Notes: generated from the letters alone by a model not told the origin. A stretch of 64,000 bases of DNA from Taklimakanibacter lacteus (GCA_003576695.1 QOZQ01000010.1:124001-188000); one strand, 5' to 3'. Positions 1-9,074 are shown, numbered from the stretch's first letter. Numbers and translations: made by a program.

Positions 1-1656
1 GACGCGGTGGGCCATGCCCTGGCGGCGGGCGACAAGGACCTGGCGGCCCGCCTCGTCGAGGAATGCGCTCTGCCGATCATCATGCAGGGCCATATGCCGA
101 TGGTGACGGAGTGGCTCAATCGCCTGCCGCCCGAGCTGATAGCGATGCGCCCGCGACTGCTGCTGACGCGCGTCTGGGCCCATTTTCATATGGGGCGATC
201 GCGCGATGCGGTCAGGGATCTGCGCCGGGCCAAGCTCCTGGTGGTCAGGCAGGCCGGGCAGGGCAGGATCGATGCCGCGACGACCCGCTCGCTGCAGGCG
301 GAGCTGCAGACCCTGACGGCAGGCGTCATCAGCGCCGCCGACTGGCCGCGCATGGCGACGAGGCTGGCGGCCCGCTGGCTTGCCGATTATCCCGAAAGCG
401 AGCCTTTCGCGCGCGGCACCTTGTGCAATATCCGCTCTTTCGCCCATTTCTCGCTGGGCGAGCTCGATGCGTCGCGGCTCTCAGCTCTCAAGGGGCGCGA
501 CCACCATACACTGGCGAATTCGATCTTCGGCATTGTCTATTCCGATCTCCTTCTGGGGCTCGTCGAGCTTGCCGCCGGCAATCTGCACCAGGCGCATGAC
601 CTGCTTGCCCGCGCCATGCGCCTGTCGCGCGTAGGTCTCGGCGCCAATTCCTATTCGGAAGCCATGTCGGCGATCATCCAGGTCGAGCTCCTTTACGAAT
701 GGAACGACCTGCACAATGCCGAAAGGCTGTTGCACCAACATCGCGGCGTTATCGAGGAATGCGGCCTCGTCGTGCATGAGATGGCCTGCAAGCTGCATCT
801 GGCGCGGCTTGCGGCGGCACAGGGCCGCCATGACGAGGCGATCATCTATCTCGAACGTGCCGAGCAGCTCGGCATCGAGAAGCGCTACCGGCGCCTGACC
901 GCGAGCGCGCTCAATGACCGCGTACGCCTGCTGCTGTCACGCGGCGATGTCGCCGCCGCCCGCATGGCGCTGCAACTGCGCGGCATCACCACCGCCATGA
1001 GCGAGCGGGCGGAGCATGTCCACCCGCTCGATGAGTATGCCCATATCGGCGCCGCCCGGCTTCTGATCGCCGAGGGCCAGCCGAAGCGCGCCATCGTTGT
1101 CCTGGAGCGCATCGCCGAGCGCCAGCGCAAGGACGAGCGTTTGCGCGCGCTGCTGCAGGTTCGGGCCCTCGTGGCGATTGCCGCGCATGCGGCAGGCGAG
1201 ACCTTGCAGGCGCTCGCCGCCACCGTCGATCTCATGGCGCTCGCCGTGCCGCAGAATGCGGTGCGCTCCCTGGTCGATGAAGGCCAGCCTTTGAAGGCGG
1301 CGCTCGATTTCGCGCGCGGACGCATTCCCGCCTGGTCGCGCTCGTCCGAGACCGCGGTCTTCGTCGACCGCATCCTGGCCGAGCTCGGGCGTGGCGGCAG
1401 CGAGCGGATACGCCCCATGGCAGGCACGCCGCTCGCGGGAAAGCGCCAGCTCAGCAGCAAGGAAATGGAAGTCGCGTCCTATCTGGTGCGCGCCTATAGC
1501 AACCGTGAGCTCGCCCGATCCCTGTCGATGGCGCCCGACACGGTGAAGTGGCATCTCAAGAATATCTTCGGCAAGCTCGGCGTCTCCAACCGCACCGAAG
1601 CGGCGCTGAAGCTGCGCGAGATCGGCTTATCCGATTTCGACGCTACGATGCGCTAG
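1..1656 (+). CDS. LuxR-family (MalT-like) transcriptional regulator, 5' partial
   Basis: C-terminal part of a large LuxR-family regulator. The frame is open from base 1, so the gene begins upstream; the GTG at 7 is probably internal. The visible part is an all-alpha, TPR-like region of repeated helix pairs rich in Ala, Leu and Arg, as in the central domain of MalT-type ATP-dependent regulators. It ends in a LuxR helix-turn-helix at about 1450-1640 (LSSKEMEVASYLV, then SNRELARSL and DTVKWHLKNIFGKLGV). The expected N-terminal NTPase lies outside the window. It acts as a DNA-binding regulator in the cytoplasm; the ligand and targets are unknown. It converges with, and overlaps by 14 bp, the LysE-type gene on the other strand. 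Confidence 0.85.
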   Translation, partial: DAVGHALAAGDKDLAARLVEECALPIIMQGHMPMVTEWLNRLPPELIAMRPRLLLTRVWAHFHMGRSRDAVRDLRRAKLLVVRQAGQGRIDAATTRSLQAELQTLTAGVISAADWPRMATRLAARWLADYPESEPFARGTLCNIRSFAHFSLGELDASRLSALKGRDHHTLANSIFGIVYSDLLLGLVELAAGNLHQAHDLLARAMRLSRVGLGANSYSEAMSAIIQVELLYEWNDLHNAERLLHQHRGVIEECGLVVHEMACKLHLARLAAAQGRHDEAIIYLERAEQLGIEKRYRRLTASALNDRVRLLLSRGDVAAARMALQLRGITTAMSERAEHVHPLDEYAHIGAARLLIAEGQPKRAIVVLERIAERQRKDERLRALLQVRALVAIAAHAAGETLQALAATVDLMALAVPQNAVRSLVDEGQPLKAALDFARGRIPAWSRSSETAVFVDRILAELGRGGSERIRPMAGTPLAGKRQLSSKEMEVASYLVRAYSNRELARSLSMAPDTVKWHLKNIFGKLGVSNRTEAALKLREIGLSDFDATMR

Positions 1657-2275
1657 ACCGGCGCGCGAAGAGCAGCAACGCTCCCAGGCCACACATCGCC
1701 GCTCCCGATGTCTGCCGCATCCGGACGATGAGCGTCGGCCGTTGGGCAAGGCCGGATCTCACTTTGGCTGCCCAGAAGGTCACGACGACGTCCACGGCCG
1801 TGTTGAGCATGACGGACAGGACGCCGAGGAAAATGAACTGCTGGGCCACATTGGCGGCGGGGTCGACGAACTGGGGAATGAAGGCGAGGAAGAACGCCGC
1901 CGTTTTCGGATTCAGCGCCTCGACCAGGATGCCCTCCCGAAACGCCGAAGCGGGTCCGCTCGTTTTCAATGTGCCTTGCTCGTTGAAGCCTGCGGCGCGC
2001 CAGGTTCTGACGCCAAGCCAGATGAGATAGAGAGCGCCGGCAATTTTCAGAACGGTGAAGGCTTCGGCGCTGGCCATGACGAGCGCCGATATGCCCACGG
2101 CCCCAGCGAAAACATGGACGAGGCCGCCGACACCCGTGCCGAAGCTCGACGCCAGGCCGTCGGGACGGCCGCCGGCGAGCGTTCTTGCCGCGACGTAGAA
2201 AATGCCGGGTCCCGGCGTGATGGCGAGCAGCGTTGCCGCCGCCAGGAACAAGATGAAACTATGAAGCTCGGGCAC
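1643..2275 (-). CDS. LysE/RhtB-family amino-acid exporter
   Basis: 210-residue inner-membrane protein of the LysE/RhtB translocator family. These proteins export amino acids or related small molecules using the proton gradient. The N-terminus has the family pattern (LLAITPGPGIFYVAART), followed by the conserved region IAGALYLIWLGVRTWR and the LNPKTAAFFLAFIPQF segment; about six hydrophobic segments are present and the length is typical. The start is GTG at 2275, 8 bp after the stop of the PaiB-like gene, so the two probably form an operon. The 3' end overlaps the convergent LuxR gene by 14 bp, leaving no room for a separate terminator. The substrate cannot be read from sequence. Confidence 0.88.
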   Translation of the reverse strand: MPELHSFILFLAAATLLAITPGPGIFYVAARTLAGGRPDGLASSFGTGVGGLVHVFAGAVGISALVMASAEAFTVLKIAGALYLIWLGVRTWRAAGFNEQGTLKTSGPASAFREGILVEALNPKTAAFFLAFIPQFVDPAANVAQQFIFLGVLSVMLNTAVDVVVTFWAAKVRSGLAQRPTLIVRMRQTSGAAMCGLGALLLFARRSSAS

Positions 2276-2283
2276 CGCTCACC

Positions 2284-2913
2284 TCACGATCCGCTGGGGA
2301 CCAGAGCCGCGACCTCACGATCCTCGTTACGGTCGCTGGCTGACAATCCTTCGATGACGCCGGCACGATCGGCAGCGCTGCGGTTCTGACTCATCTTCCT
2401 TTTGCCATCCAGCCGCGAGATCGGCAGGCGCAGGCCGACGATTCCCCGAAGCTGCGACTTGATGAAATCGGCCGGCGCGTCCGTAACTGCCCAAGGCTGC
2501 TTTCGCGACCCTTCATGCAGCTTCGTCAGTCTCGTTATGATATCGAGAAGCCGGTCGGCGTCGTCAAAGAACTCGACGGGTCCATAGGCATGGATGGCGA
2601 TATAGTTCCAGGTCGGAACGACCTTGTGCGTTTCCTGCTTGGTTGCGTACCATGACGGCGTGACATAGGCCTCGGGCCCGTTGAATATGGCCATCGCCTC
2701 GCAGGTCGGCGCCAGTTTCCACTGCTGATTGGCGCGCGCCAGGTGAGCATAAAGCGTGCCGCAAGGGCCTTCGCTCTCATCGAGAAGGATGGGCAATGTC
2801 GTCCCGATGAGTCCCTCTTCGGTCGCGGTGACGAGCGTTGCCGAGCGCGCCTCGCGCATGCCCCGGTGAATATCGGGAACGTCCTCGACACGGAAAGCTG
2901 GCGGGACATACAT
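2284..2913 (-). CDS. PaiB-family FMN-binding protein / putative regulator
   Basis: 209 residues matching the PaiB (FMN-binding negative transcriptional regulator) family, a split-barrel flavin fold. Recognisable parts are the start MYVPPAFRVED, a GTTLPILLDE strand, AHLARANQQW, a VTPSWYATK motif, VPTWNYIAIHAYG, and the typical KMSQNRSAADRAGVIEGL segment. About 20 extra polar residues follow that segment. In Bacillus, paiB sits with the polyamine acetyltransferase gene paiA. Here it lies divergent from a gene of the acetylpolyamine-deacetylase class, so a shared amine theme is possible but inferred. The start is ATG at 2913, and the LysE-type exporter follows after 8 bp. Confidence 0.87.
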   Translation of the reverse strand: MYVPPAFRVEDVPDIHRGMREARSATLVTATEEGLIGTTLPILLDESEGPCGTLYAHLARANQQWKLAPTCEAMAIFNGPEAYVTPSWYATKQETHKVVPTWNYIAIHAYGPVEFFDDADRLLDIITRLTKLHEGSRKQPWAVTDAPADFIKSQLRGIVGLRLPISRLDGKRKMSQNRSAADRAGVIEGLSASDRNEDREVAALVPSGS

Positions 2914-3040
2914 TGGCGAACGATCCTTATGCGGTCTCGGTACGGTCCATTAAGGCTCAAAGTGGTTTGCCTGAAGCGCCAGTTTTAAGAAATAACGGCA
3001 GACCAGTTGAGAGGGGTTAAGAGGGATGGATTGTTGCCCT

Positions 3041-3056
3041 CCACCCGATCGGGTGG
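3041..3056. promoter_or_regulatory. 16-bp perfect palindrome between divergent genes
   Basis: CCACCCGATCGGGTGG is a perfect 16-bp palindrome in the 236-bp space between the divergent PaiB-like gene and the deacetylase gene, about 95 bp before the deacetylase start. It is placed as an operator would be for a dimeric regulator serving either gene. No binding protein can be assigned from sequence. Confidence 0.45.
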
Positions 3057-3149
3057 GTCAAAAAACACCACCCCTTACCCGTAAGTGTCGGGACTCCCTG
3101 GGGCAGCCGCGCCATCATTGCCTCAATCAATAATGAACAGGGAGCCGCG

Positions 3150-4250
3150 ATGGCGACGGGTTTCGTCTTCCACGAACTTTATCTGTGGCACAATACCTGG
3201 AACTGGGCCCAGGTCTTCCCGCCAGGTCTCACGGTGCAGCCCGGCACCCATGCCGAGAATCCCGAAACCAAGCGGCGCATTCGCAACCTGCTCGAAGTGA
3301 GCGGTCTCCTCGACAAGCTCGTCGCCATCAAGCCGCGCGAGGCGACCGTCGAGGAAGTCGCCCGTGTCCACACGCAGGCCCATATCAGGCACATCAGGGA
3401 GATCAGCGACAAGGGCTATGGCGATGCCAGCCAGCTGACCCCTTTGGGCTCGGGGAGCTACGAGATCGCACTCCTCGCCGCGGGCGGCGCCATCGAAGCG
3501 GTGGACGCCGTGGTCAAGGGCAAGGTCGCCAATGCCTATGCGCTCATCCGCCCGCCGGGTCATCACGCGACCAAGGATGTCGGCATGGGCTTCTGTCTTT
3601 TCGCCAATGCGGCCATCGCGGTGCGCCACGCGCAGAAGGTTCTGGGCCTCGACCGTGTCGCCACCGTCGACTGGGATGTCCATCACGGCAACGGCACCCA
3701 GGCGATCTTCTATGACGACCCGAGCGTGCTGACGATCTCGCTGCACCAGGATAATCTCTTCCCGGCCGCGTCCGGCGGCATTGCCGAGAATGGCGAGGGC
3801 AAGGGCAGGGGCTACAATATCAATGTGCCCTTGCCGCCGGGCTCCGGCCCCGGCGCCTATGTCGCCGCCTTCGAGCGCGTGGTGCTGCCGGCATTGGCGC
3901 GCTACAAGCCCGAACTCATCATCGTGCCGTCAGGCTTCGATGCGGGCGGTGTCGATCCTCTGGGCCGCATGATGATGAGCGCCGAGGGTTATCGCTCGCT
4001 CACCCGGATGCTCAAGGAAGCCGCGGCCGATCTCTGCAACGGCAGGATCGCGATGACCCATGAGGGCGGCTATTCCGAGATGTATGCGCCCTATTGCGGT
4101 CTCGCCGTGCTCGAGGAACTGTCGGGCCGCAAGACCAGGATCGATGATCCCTGGGGCCCGATGATGGCCCAATGGGGCGGGATGGATGCCCAGCCGCATC
4201 AGCTCGCCGTGATCGATGAAGCAGCCCAACTTGTCCAGAGAATGAGCTAA
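3150..4250 (+). CDS. Zinc-dependent deacetylase, class II HDAC / acetylpolyamine amidohydrolase type
   Basis: 366-residue cytoplasmic amidohydrolase of the arginase/deacetylase fold. It should remove acetyl (or similar acyl) groups from amines, with zinc in the active site. The hallmark motifs occur in order: RPPGHHA (catalytic histidine pair), DWDVHHGNGTQ (zinc ligands Asp and His), SGFDAGGVDPLG (third zinc ligand Asp) and HEGGYSE. The ATG at 3150 follows a good ribosome site (GGGAG). The next gene starts only 23 bp downstream and encodes the binding protein of an importer, so the likely job is to deacetylate what that importer brings in. A bacterial acetylamine or acetamide substrate is more likely than a protein one, but this is inference. 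Confidence 0.88.
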   Translation: MATGFVFHELYLWHNTWNWAQVFPPGLTVQPGTHAENPETKRRIRNLLEVSGLLDKLVAIKPREATVEEVARVHTQAHIRHIREISDKGYGDASQLTPLGSGSYEIALLAAGGAIEAVDAVVKGKVANAYALIRPPGHHATKDVGMGFCLFANAAIAVRHAQKVLGLDRVATVDWDVHHGNGTQAIFYDDPSVLTISLHQDNLFPAASGGIAENGEGKGRGYNINVPLPPGSGPGAYVAAFERVVLPALARYKPELIIVPSGFDAGGVDPLGRMMMSAEGYRSLTRMLKEAAADLCNGRIAMTHEGGYSEMYAPYCGLAVLEELSGRKTRIDDPWGPMMAQWGGMDAQPHQLAVIDEAAQLVQRMS

Positions 4251-4273
4251 GATAGAAGGAAAGGGGAAACACC

Positions 4274-5623
4274 ATGAAGCGTAAGTCTGATCTTTCCAAA
4301 CCGAACGTGATCGCAGGCTCGCGCCGCAACTTCCTGATCAGGGGCAGTGCGGCGACGGCAGCGACCTTGACCGGCCTCCCGGCGATGCTCTTCGCCATGA
4401 ATAAGGAAGCGCGCGCCGAAGGCGACCCCATCCCGGTCGGCCAATGCGGCCCGACCACCGATTTCGCCGCTCCCGACGGCATCGAGTTCAAGAACGGCCT
4501 GACGCTGGCCTGCGAGGAGATCAATGCGCTGGGCGGCATATTGGGCCGGCCGCTCGAACCCTCCTTCGAGGACACGGCGCAAATGGGCGATGCCACCAAT
4601 GTGCAGGCGGCGCAGCGCCTCATCGATCGCTATGGCGTCCACGCCATCATCAATGGCTACAATATCGGCTCGGGCGCCGCGATCCAGGAAGTCGTCGCCG
4701 ACAATGGCATCATCTATGTCCATTACGACACCACCATCGGCCACAACAATCTCGTGAAGTCGAATCCCGAGCGTTACTGGGGTTCCTTCATGGGCGATCC
4801 GGCCGAGACCTTCTACGGCTCGGGCTTCCTCAAATTCCTGCAGGGCCTCGAGACCAATGGCGAGTGGAAGCGCGCCAACAACAAGATGGCGGTGATCCTC
4901 TCGGCCGGCGTCTATGCCTCCAACATCGCCAATGCGGTGAAGGAGCAGGCGGCGCAGTTCGGCTGGGAGATCAGCCTGTTCGAGACGGTGAGCGTGCCGG
5001 CCTCCGAATGGGGCCCAACGCTCGCCAAGATCCGCCAGGATCCGCCGGCGGTGATCTGCATCACCCACTTCCTGCCCGCCGACCTCGCCCAGTTCTGCCT
5101 GCAATTCGGACCCAACCCGACGCAGAGCCTGGTCTATATGCAATATGGCCCATCGATCCCGGCCTTTCGCGACATCGGCAAGGAGACCACCAACGGCATC
5201 CTCTATGCGACGCTGGTCGGCGCCTTGCAGGATGAGATCGGCACGGCCTTCGAGAAGCGCTACAAGGAGAAGTTCGGCGCCAATGCCGGGCATAATTCCG
5301 GGGCCCAGCCCTATGACGGCGCCTATGTGTGGGCGACTTCGGCCGCACTTGCCGGCGGCAGCGGCGAGCCCGGCAATAACGACCAGAACAAGAAGGTGGC
5401 GGCGCGCATGAGCTCGATGATCTGGCGCGGTGTCACCGGAACGACGCGGTTCGTACCGATCGAGAATGCGGCCTATTCCTACCCGACCCAGGTCAATGAC
5501 TCATCGCTCGGCATGCCGCATCAGTTCCTGCAGATCCAGGACTATACCAAGGGACCGGCGCTCATCGCGCCCGCACCCTATGGTACGGCGAAATTCGTGA
5601 TGCCGCCCTGGATCAAGGCGTAA
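4274..5623 (+). CDS. ABC transporter substrate-binding protein, urea/amide type, Tat-exported
   Basis: 449-residue periplasmic binding protein of the branched-chain amino acid/urea/amide class (type I periplasmic fold). The N-terminus carries a twin-arginine signal (SRRNFLIRG, Arg17-Arg18) followed by a hydrophobic stretch and an Ala-rich cleavage region (KEARAEG), so the folded protein is probably exported by Tat. The mature part begins IPVGQCGPTTDFA and contains a UrtA-like layout (LACEEINALGGILGR; NGYNIGSG; SFMGDPAETFYG). It is the first transport gene of an apparent five-gene importer operon and follows the deacetylase by 23 bp. The ligand is unknown; an acetylated amine or amide fits the neighbour. 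Confidence 0.85.
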   Translation: MKRKSDLSKPNVIAGSRRNFLIRGSAATAATLTGLPAMLFAMNKEARAEGDPIPVGQCGPTTDFAAPDGIEFKNGLTLACEEINALGGILGRPLEPSFEDTAQMGDATNVQAAQRLIDRYGVHAIINGYNIGSGAAIQEVVADNGIIYVHYDTTIGHNNLVKSNPERYWGSFMGDPAETFYGSGFLKFLQGLETNGEWKRANNKMAVILSAGVYASNIANAVKEQAAQFGWEISLFETVSVPASEWGPTLAKIRQDPPAVICITHFLPADLAQFCLQFGPNPTQSLVYMQYGPSIPAFRDIGKETTNGILYATLVGALQDEIGTAFEKRYKEKFGANAGHNSGAQPYDGAYVWATSAALAGGSGEPGNNDQNKKVAARMSSMIWRGVTGTTRFVPIENAAYSYPTQVNDSSLGMPHQFLQIQDYTKGPALIAPAPYGTAKFVMPPWIKA

Positions 5624-5630
5624 CGCACTG

Positions 5631-6434
5631 ATGACCGCCGCCGTGCCGCCGCTTCTGTCCTGCCGCAATGTCGGCAAGTCGTTCGGTGCGCTGGCGGCGG
5701 TCAACAACCTCTCCTTCGATCTGACGGCGGGCGAGGTGCTCGGCATCGGCGGACCGAACGGCGCCGGCAAGACGACCTTGTTCGAGGTCATCTCCGGCCT
5801 CAATCCGGCGACCAGCGGCAGCATCCTGCTGTCCGGCCGCGACATCACGCGGCTGGCGCCGGAAGAGATCTGTCATGCCGGCGTGGCGCGCACCTTCCAG
5901 CTCAATGCCGGCTTCGACAGCCTCACCGCCCGCGAGAATGTCCTGGTCGGCGCTTATTTCGGCCGCGCCAATCGCCGCATGCCGAGTTTCCGCGTCGGCC
6001 GTGAGGCCAACGCGGCCGCAGATGAAGCCATGGCGCTGGTCGGCATCACGGCGAGCGCTCATCGCATCACCGGCAAGCTCCCGGTGCTCGAGCGCAAGCT
6101 CCTGATGATGGCATCGGCGCTTGCGACCAAGCCGAGGCTCCTGTTGATGGACGAGCCGGTTGGTGGCCTCACCGCCAAGGAGATCGACCGGGTGATGCAG
6201 GCGGTGCGCGCCATCAAGGCGGCCGGCATCACCATCATCCTCATCGAGCATGTGATGCGCTTCCTGGTGCAGCTCTCCGACCGGGTGATGATCATGCATC
6301 ATGGCGAGAAGATATTCGAAGGCCTGCCCGGCAACCTGGTCAACGACAAGACGGTGGTCGATGTCTATCTGGGGCAGGGCGCTTCCGAGCGCTTGCGCCA
6401 CTTCATGCGCGAAGGGGCCACTGCCCATGGCTGA
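5631..6434 (+). CDS. LivG-type ABC transporter ATP-binding protein with atypical signature motif
   Basis: 267-residue ATPase of the LivG/UrtD class. Walker A is GPNGAGKTT and Walker B is PRLLLMDEPVGGL; the Q-loop region is RTFQLNAGF and the H-loop sits in IILIEHVMRF. The ABC signature expected as LSGGQ (or a Liv-type variant) reads LPVLERK, an unusual substitution in the loop that contacts ATP across the dimer. The C-terminal tail (VNDKTVVDVYLGQG) is typical for LivG. It starts 7 bp after the binding-protein gene and overlaps the LivF-type gene by 8 bp. It should pair with that second ATPase, which has a normal signature. Confidence 0.88.
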   Translation: MTAAVPPLLSCRNVGKSFGALAAVNNLSFDLTAGEVLGIGGPNGAGKTTLFEVISGLNPATSGSILLSGRDITRLAPEEICHAGVARTFQLNAGFDSLTARENVLVGAYFGRANRRMPSFRVGREANAAADEAMALVGITASAHRITGKLPVLERKLLMMASALATKPRLLLMDEPVGGLTAKEIDRVMQAVRAIKAAGITIILIEHVMRFLVQLSDRVMIMHHGEKIFEGLPGNLVNDKTVVDVYLGQGASERLRHFMREGATAHG

Positions 6435-7143
6435 GCCGGCGCTCGCGCTCAAAGCTGTCAGATCGGGCTATGCCGACCGCATCGTCCTCCAATCCGTCGA
6501 TCTCACGGTCGGCAAGGGGGAACTGACCGCGATCATCGGCCCCAATGGCCATGGCAAGTCGACGCTGCTCAAGACCATCTCCGGACTCCTGCGTGTGCGC
6601 GAGGGCGAGATCGCCCTTGCGGGTGAGCGCATAGACGGTCTCAGGCCCGATGAGATCGTCGAGCGGGGCGTCATCCATGTGCCGCAGGGCGATCTCCTGT
6701 TTCCGGCGATGAGCATAAACGAGAACCTGATGATGGGCGCCTATCGGACGCGCGAGGCGGCCGCGATCGCCGAACGGCTCGAAAAGGTCTTTGCCCTTCT
6801 GCCCAAGCTCAAGGACCGGCGCAACCAGCTTGCCGGCACGCTGTCGGGCGGCGAGCGGCGCATGTGCGGCATCGGCCGCGGGCTGATGGCGGGCGGTGAT
6901 CTCCTGATGCTGGACGAGCCGTCGCTCGGCCTCGCCCCCATCGTCATCGATCAGATCTATGAGGTGATCCTCGACCTGCGCCGCGCCGGCTCGACCATCC
7001 TCGTGGTGGAGGAGAATGCCGAGCGGATCATGGACGCGGCCGACCGCATCCATCTCCTCGACAATGGCCGTTTCGCATGGGCCGGCAAGGGGCCTGAGCT
7101 GATGGCGAGTCCTCAGATCATCGAAGCCTATCTGGGAGCCTGA
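6427..7143 (+). CDS. LivF-type ABC transporter ATP-binding protein
   Basis: 238-residue ATPase of the LivF/UrtE class. Walker A is GPNGHGKST, the signature is LSGGERR, and Walker B is LLMLDEPSLGLAP. The start chosen is the ATG at 6427 (MAEPALALK), because it gives the usual LivF length and overlaps the preceding LivG-type stop by 8 bp, as expected for coupled translation. An in-frame upstream extension to 6301 would lie wholly inside the LivG gene and was not accepted. It forms the ATP-hydrolysing pair with LivG on the cytoplasmic face of the importer. Confidence 0.9.
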   Translation: MAEPALALKAVRSGYADRIVLQSVDLTVGKGELTAIIGPNGHGKSTLLKTISGLLRVREGEIALAGERIDGLRPDEIVERGVIHVPQGDLLFPAMSINENLMMGAYRTREAAAIAERLEKVFALLPKLKDRRNQLAGTLSGGERRMCGIGRGLMAGGDLLMLDEPSLGLAPIVIDQIYEVILDLRRAGSTILVVEENAERIMDAADRIHLLDNGRFAWAGKGPELMASPQIIEAYLGA

Positions 7144-7146
7144 CCG

Positions 7147-8025
7147 GTGGACGTCCTCATCCAGATCATCGCCTCCGGCCTCACTCTCGGCGCCATGTAT
7201 GCGGTGGCGACCATCGGGCTCTCGCTGGTCTATGGCTCGCTCAACATGCTGAACATGGCGCATGGCGCGCTCCTGACGCTCGGTGGCTATATCTGCTACG
7301 CAACCATCACCCATCTGGGCTTCCATCCGGCACTGGCGCTCATCGCCGCGGCACTCGTTTGCGCGGCGGCCGGTCTCGTCATCTATGCCTTCGCCACGCT
7401 GCCGCTGCTGCGGGCCGAGAATTTCGAGACCAATATCTTCATCGCCACCATCGGCATAGGCTCCATCATCGAAAACCTGATGCTGAAGAGCTTCGGTCCC
7501 TATCCGATCCCCCAGCCGCTCGGCATTTCGGGGCAGGTGGTGATCGGCAATGTCCACATCCCGGTGCAGAACATCCTGATCCTGGTGACGGCGCTCACCC
7601 TGATGGCTGCGGTGGCCTTTCTCCTGCAGAAGACCCGCACCGGCCGCGCCATCCGCGCCACCTCGATGAACCGGGAGGCGGCCCAGCTGATGGGTGTGCG
7701 CGTCGGCCAGGTCTATGCGCAGGTGCTGGCGCTGTCGGGCGCGCTGGCCGCAGTGTCCGGCATCATGATCTCCTCGATCGCGACGCTGACCCCAGTGATG
7801 GGCGGCGATCCGATGCTGAAGGCCTTCATCGTCTGCGTCGTCGCGGGCCTCGGCAATGTCTATGGCGCCGTCATCGCGGCGATCGTGCTGGGCCTGCTCG
7901 AGGCCGCGACGCAATATGTCTTCGGCGTGCGCTGGAGCTTCGCCACCTTGCTTCTCCTTGTCATCCTGGTGCTGATCTGGCGCCCCTATGGCCTGTTCGG
8001 CCGTGGCCAGGTGGTGCGCCTGTGA
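7147..8025 (+). CDS. LivH-type ABC transporter permease
   Basis: 292-residue inner-membrane permease of the LivH/UrtB class, with about eight hydrophobic segments. Typical family stretches are the N-terminal SGLTLGAMYAVATIGLSLVY and the later RAIRATSMNREAAQLMGV and AFIVCVVAGLGNVYGA regions. The start is GTG at 7147, only 3 bp after the LivF-type stop. It forms the membrane channel together with the LivM-type partner, whose start codon overlaps this gene's stop. Confidence 0.9.
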   Translation: MDVLIQIIASGLTLGAMYAVATIGLSLVYGSLNMLNMAHGALLTLGGYICYATITHLGFHPALALIAAALVCAAAGLVIYAFATLPLLRAENFETNIFIATIGIGSIIENLMLKSFGPYPIPQPLGISGQVVIGNVHIPVQNILILVTALTLMAAVAFLLQKTRTGRAIRATSMNREAAQLMGVRVGQVYAQVLALSGALAAVSGIMISSIATLTPVMGGDPMLKAFIVCVVAGLGNVYGAVIAAIVLGLLEAATQYVFGVRWSFATLLLLVILVLIWRPYGLFGRGQVVRL

Positions 8026-9017
8026 CCGGAATCCGCCGCGACATCCTCATCGGTCTCGCCTGCCTGCTGGTGGCGGTGCTCGTGCCCATCCTGCTCGGTG
8101 GCCGCTACATCGTCACCCAGGCGACGGTGTTCTTCATCTGGGCGATCGTCGTCGTGCAATGGAACCTTGTGCTGGGCATCGGCGGCATCTTCTCGCTCGC
8201 CCAGATGGCGCTCTTCGCGACGGGCGCCTATGCGACGGCGATGCTGGGCTTCTATCTCAAGGTGCCGATGCTGATCGCCATTCCGCTCGGCGGCCTCGTC
8301 ACCGTGGCAGCGAGCATGATCATCGGGCTGGCGTGCCTCAGACTGCGCGGCCCCTATGTGGCGCTGCTGACGCTCGCCATCGCACAGGTGATGTTCGTGC
8401 TGATCGTCAACGACACCGCCTGCTTCACCAACAGCTCGGGCTGCATGCCGCTCTTCGGCGGCGTGCGCGGCATCGGCCAGTTCGGCGATCTCGGCCTGCG
8501 CGCGCTGTTCCCGACCAAATGGTATGTGGCGCATTACTACGTCGCGTTGTCACTGCTCGCGATTGCGGTCGTTTTTTCGATCACCGTCATCCGCGGGCCC
8601 CTGGGGCTTGCCTTCAAGGCGCTGCGCGACAGCCCGGGCTATGCGCTGTCGCGCGGCATCAGCCGCTTCAAATACCAGCTGTGGATCTTCGCCGTGTCGG
8701 CCTTCTTCACCGGCATCGCCGGCGGCTTCTATGCCGTGCATTTCCGCGTGATCGGCCCGACGGTGTTTTCTTTCCCGCTGCTGCTGTTCCTCATCGCCAT
8801 GATCGTGGTCGGCGGCATGGGCTCGATCTGGGGACCGATCATCGGCGCTGCTCTGCTGATGCTGGCGGATGAAGGGATGAAGGAGTTCTCCGACTACCGC
8901 AATATCGGGCTCGGGCTTCTGGTGACGCTCTTCGTCATTCTGTGGCCACGCGGTCTTGCCGGATGGTTCGAGCGGCTGTCGTTGTTGCGGATAAGCGACA
9001 GTCAAAAGAATACCTAG
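8022..9017 (+). CDS. LivM-type ABC transporter permease
   Basis: 331-residue inner-membrane permease of the LivM/UrtC class with eight to ten hydrophobic segments. The start chosen is the GTG at 8022, overlapping the LivH stop (GTGA). The in-frame sequence upstream of it is arginine-rich shadow of livH. Conserved features are the central VVQWNLVLGIGGIFSLAQMA, then LRGPYVALLTLAIAQ, and the C-terminal IVVGGMGSIWGPIIGAALL. It is the last gene of the importer, and about 150 bp of non-coding DNA follows before any regulator signal. Confidence 0.9.
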   Translation: MTGIRRDILIGLACLLVAVLVPILLGGRYIVTQATVFFIWAIVVVQWNLVLGIGGIFSLAQMALFATGAYATAMLGFYLKVPMLIAIPLGGLVTVAASMIIGLACLRLRGPYVALLTLAIAQVMFVLIVNDTACFTNSSGCMPLFGGVRGIGQFGDLGLRALFPTKWYVAHYYVALSLLAIAVVFSITVIRGPLGLAFKALRDSPGYALSRGISRFKYQLWIFAVSAFFTGIAGGFYAVHFRVIGPTVFSFPLLLFLIAMIVVGGMGSIWGPIIGAALLMLADEGMKEFSDYRNIGLGLLVTLFVILWPRGLAGWFERLSLLRISDSQKNT

Positions 9018-9074
9018 GGTAATTTGGGGGCGCTGTGCTGTGGCGAGTCTTTGAGCAATAAGCCATCGTATTGG

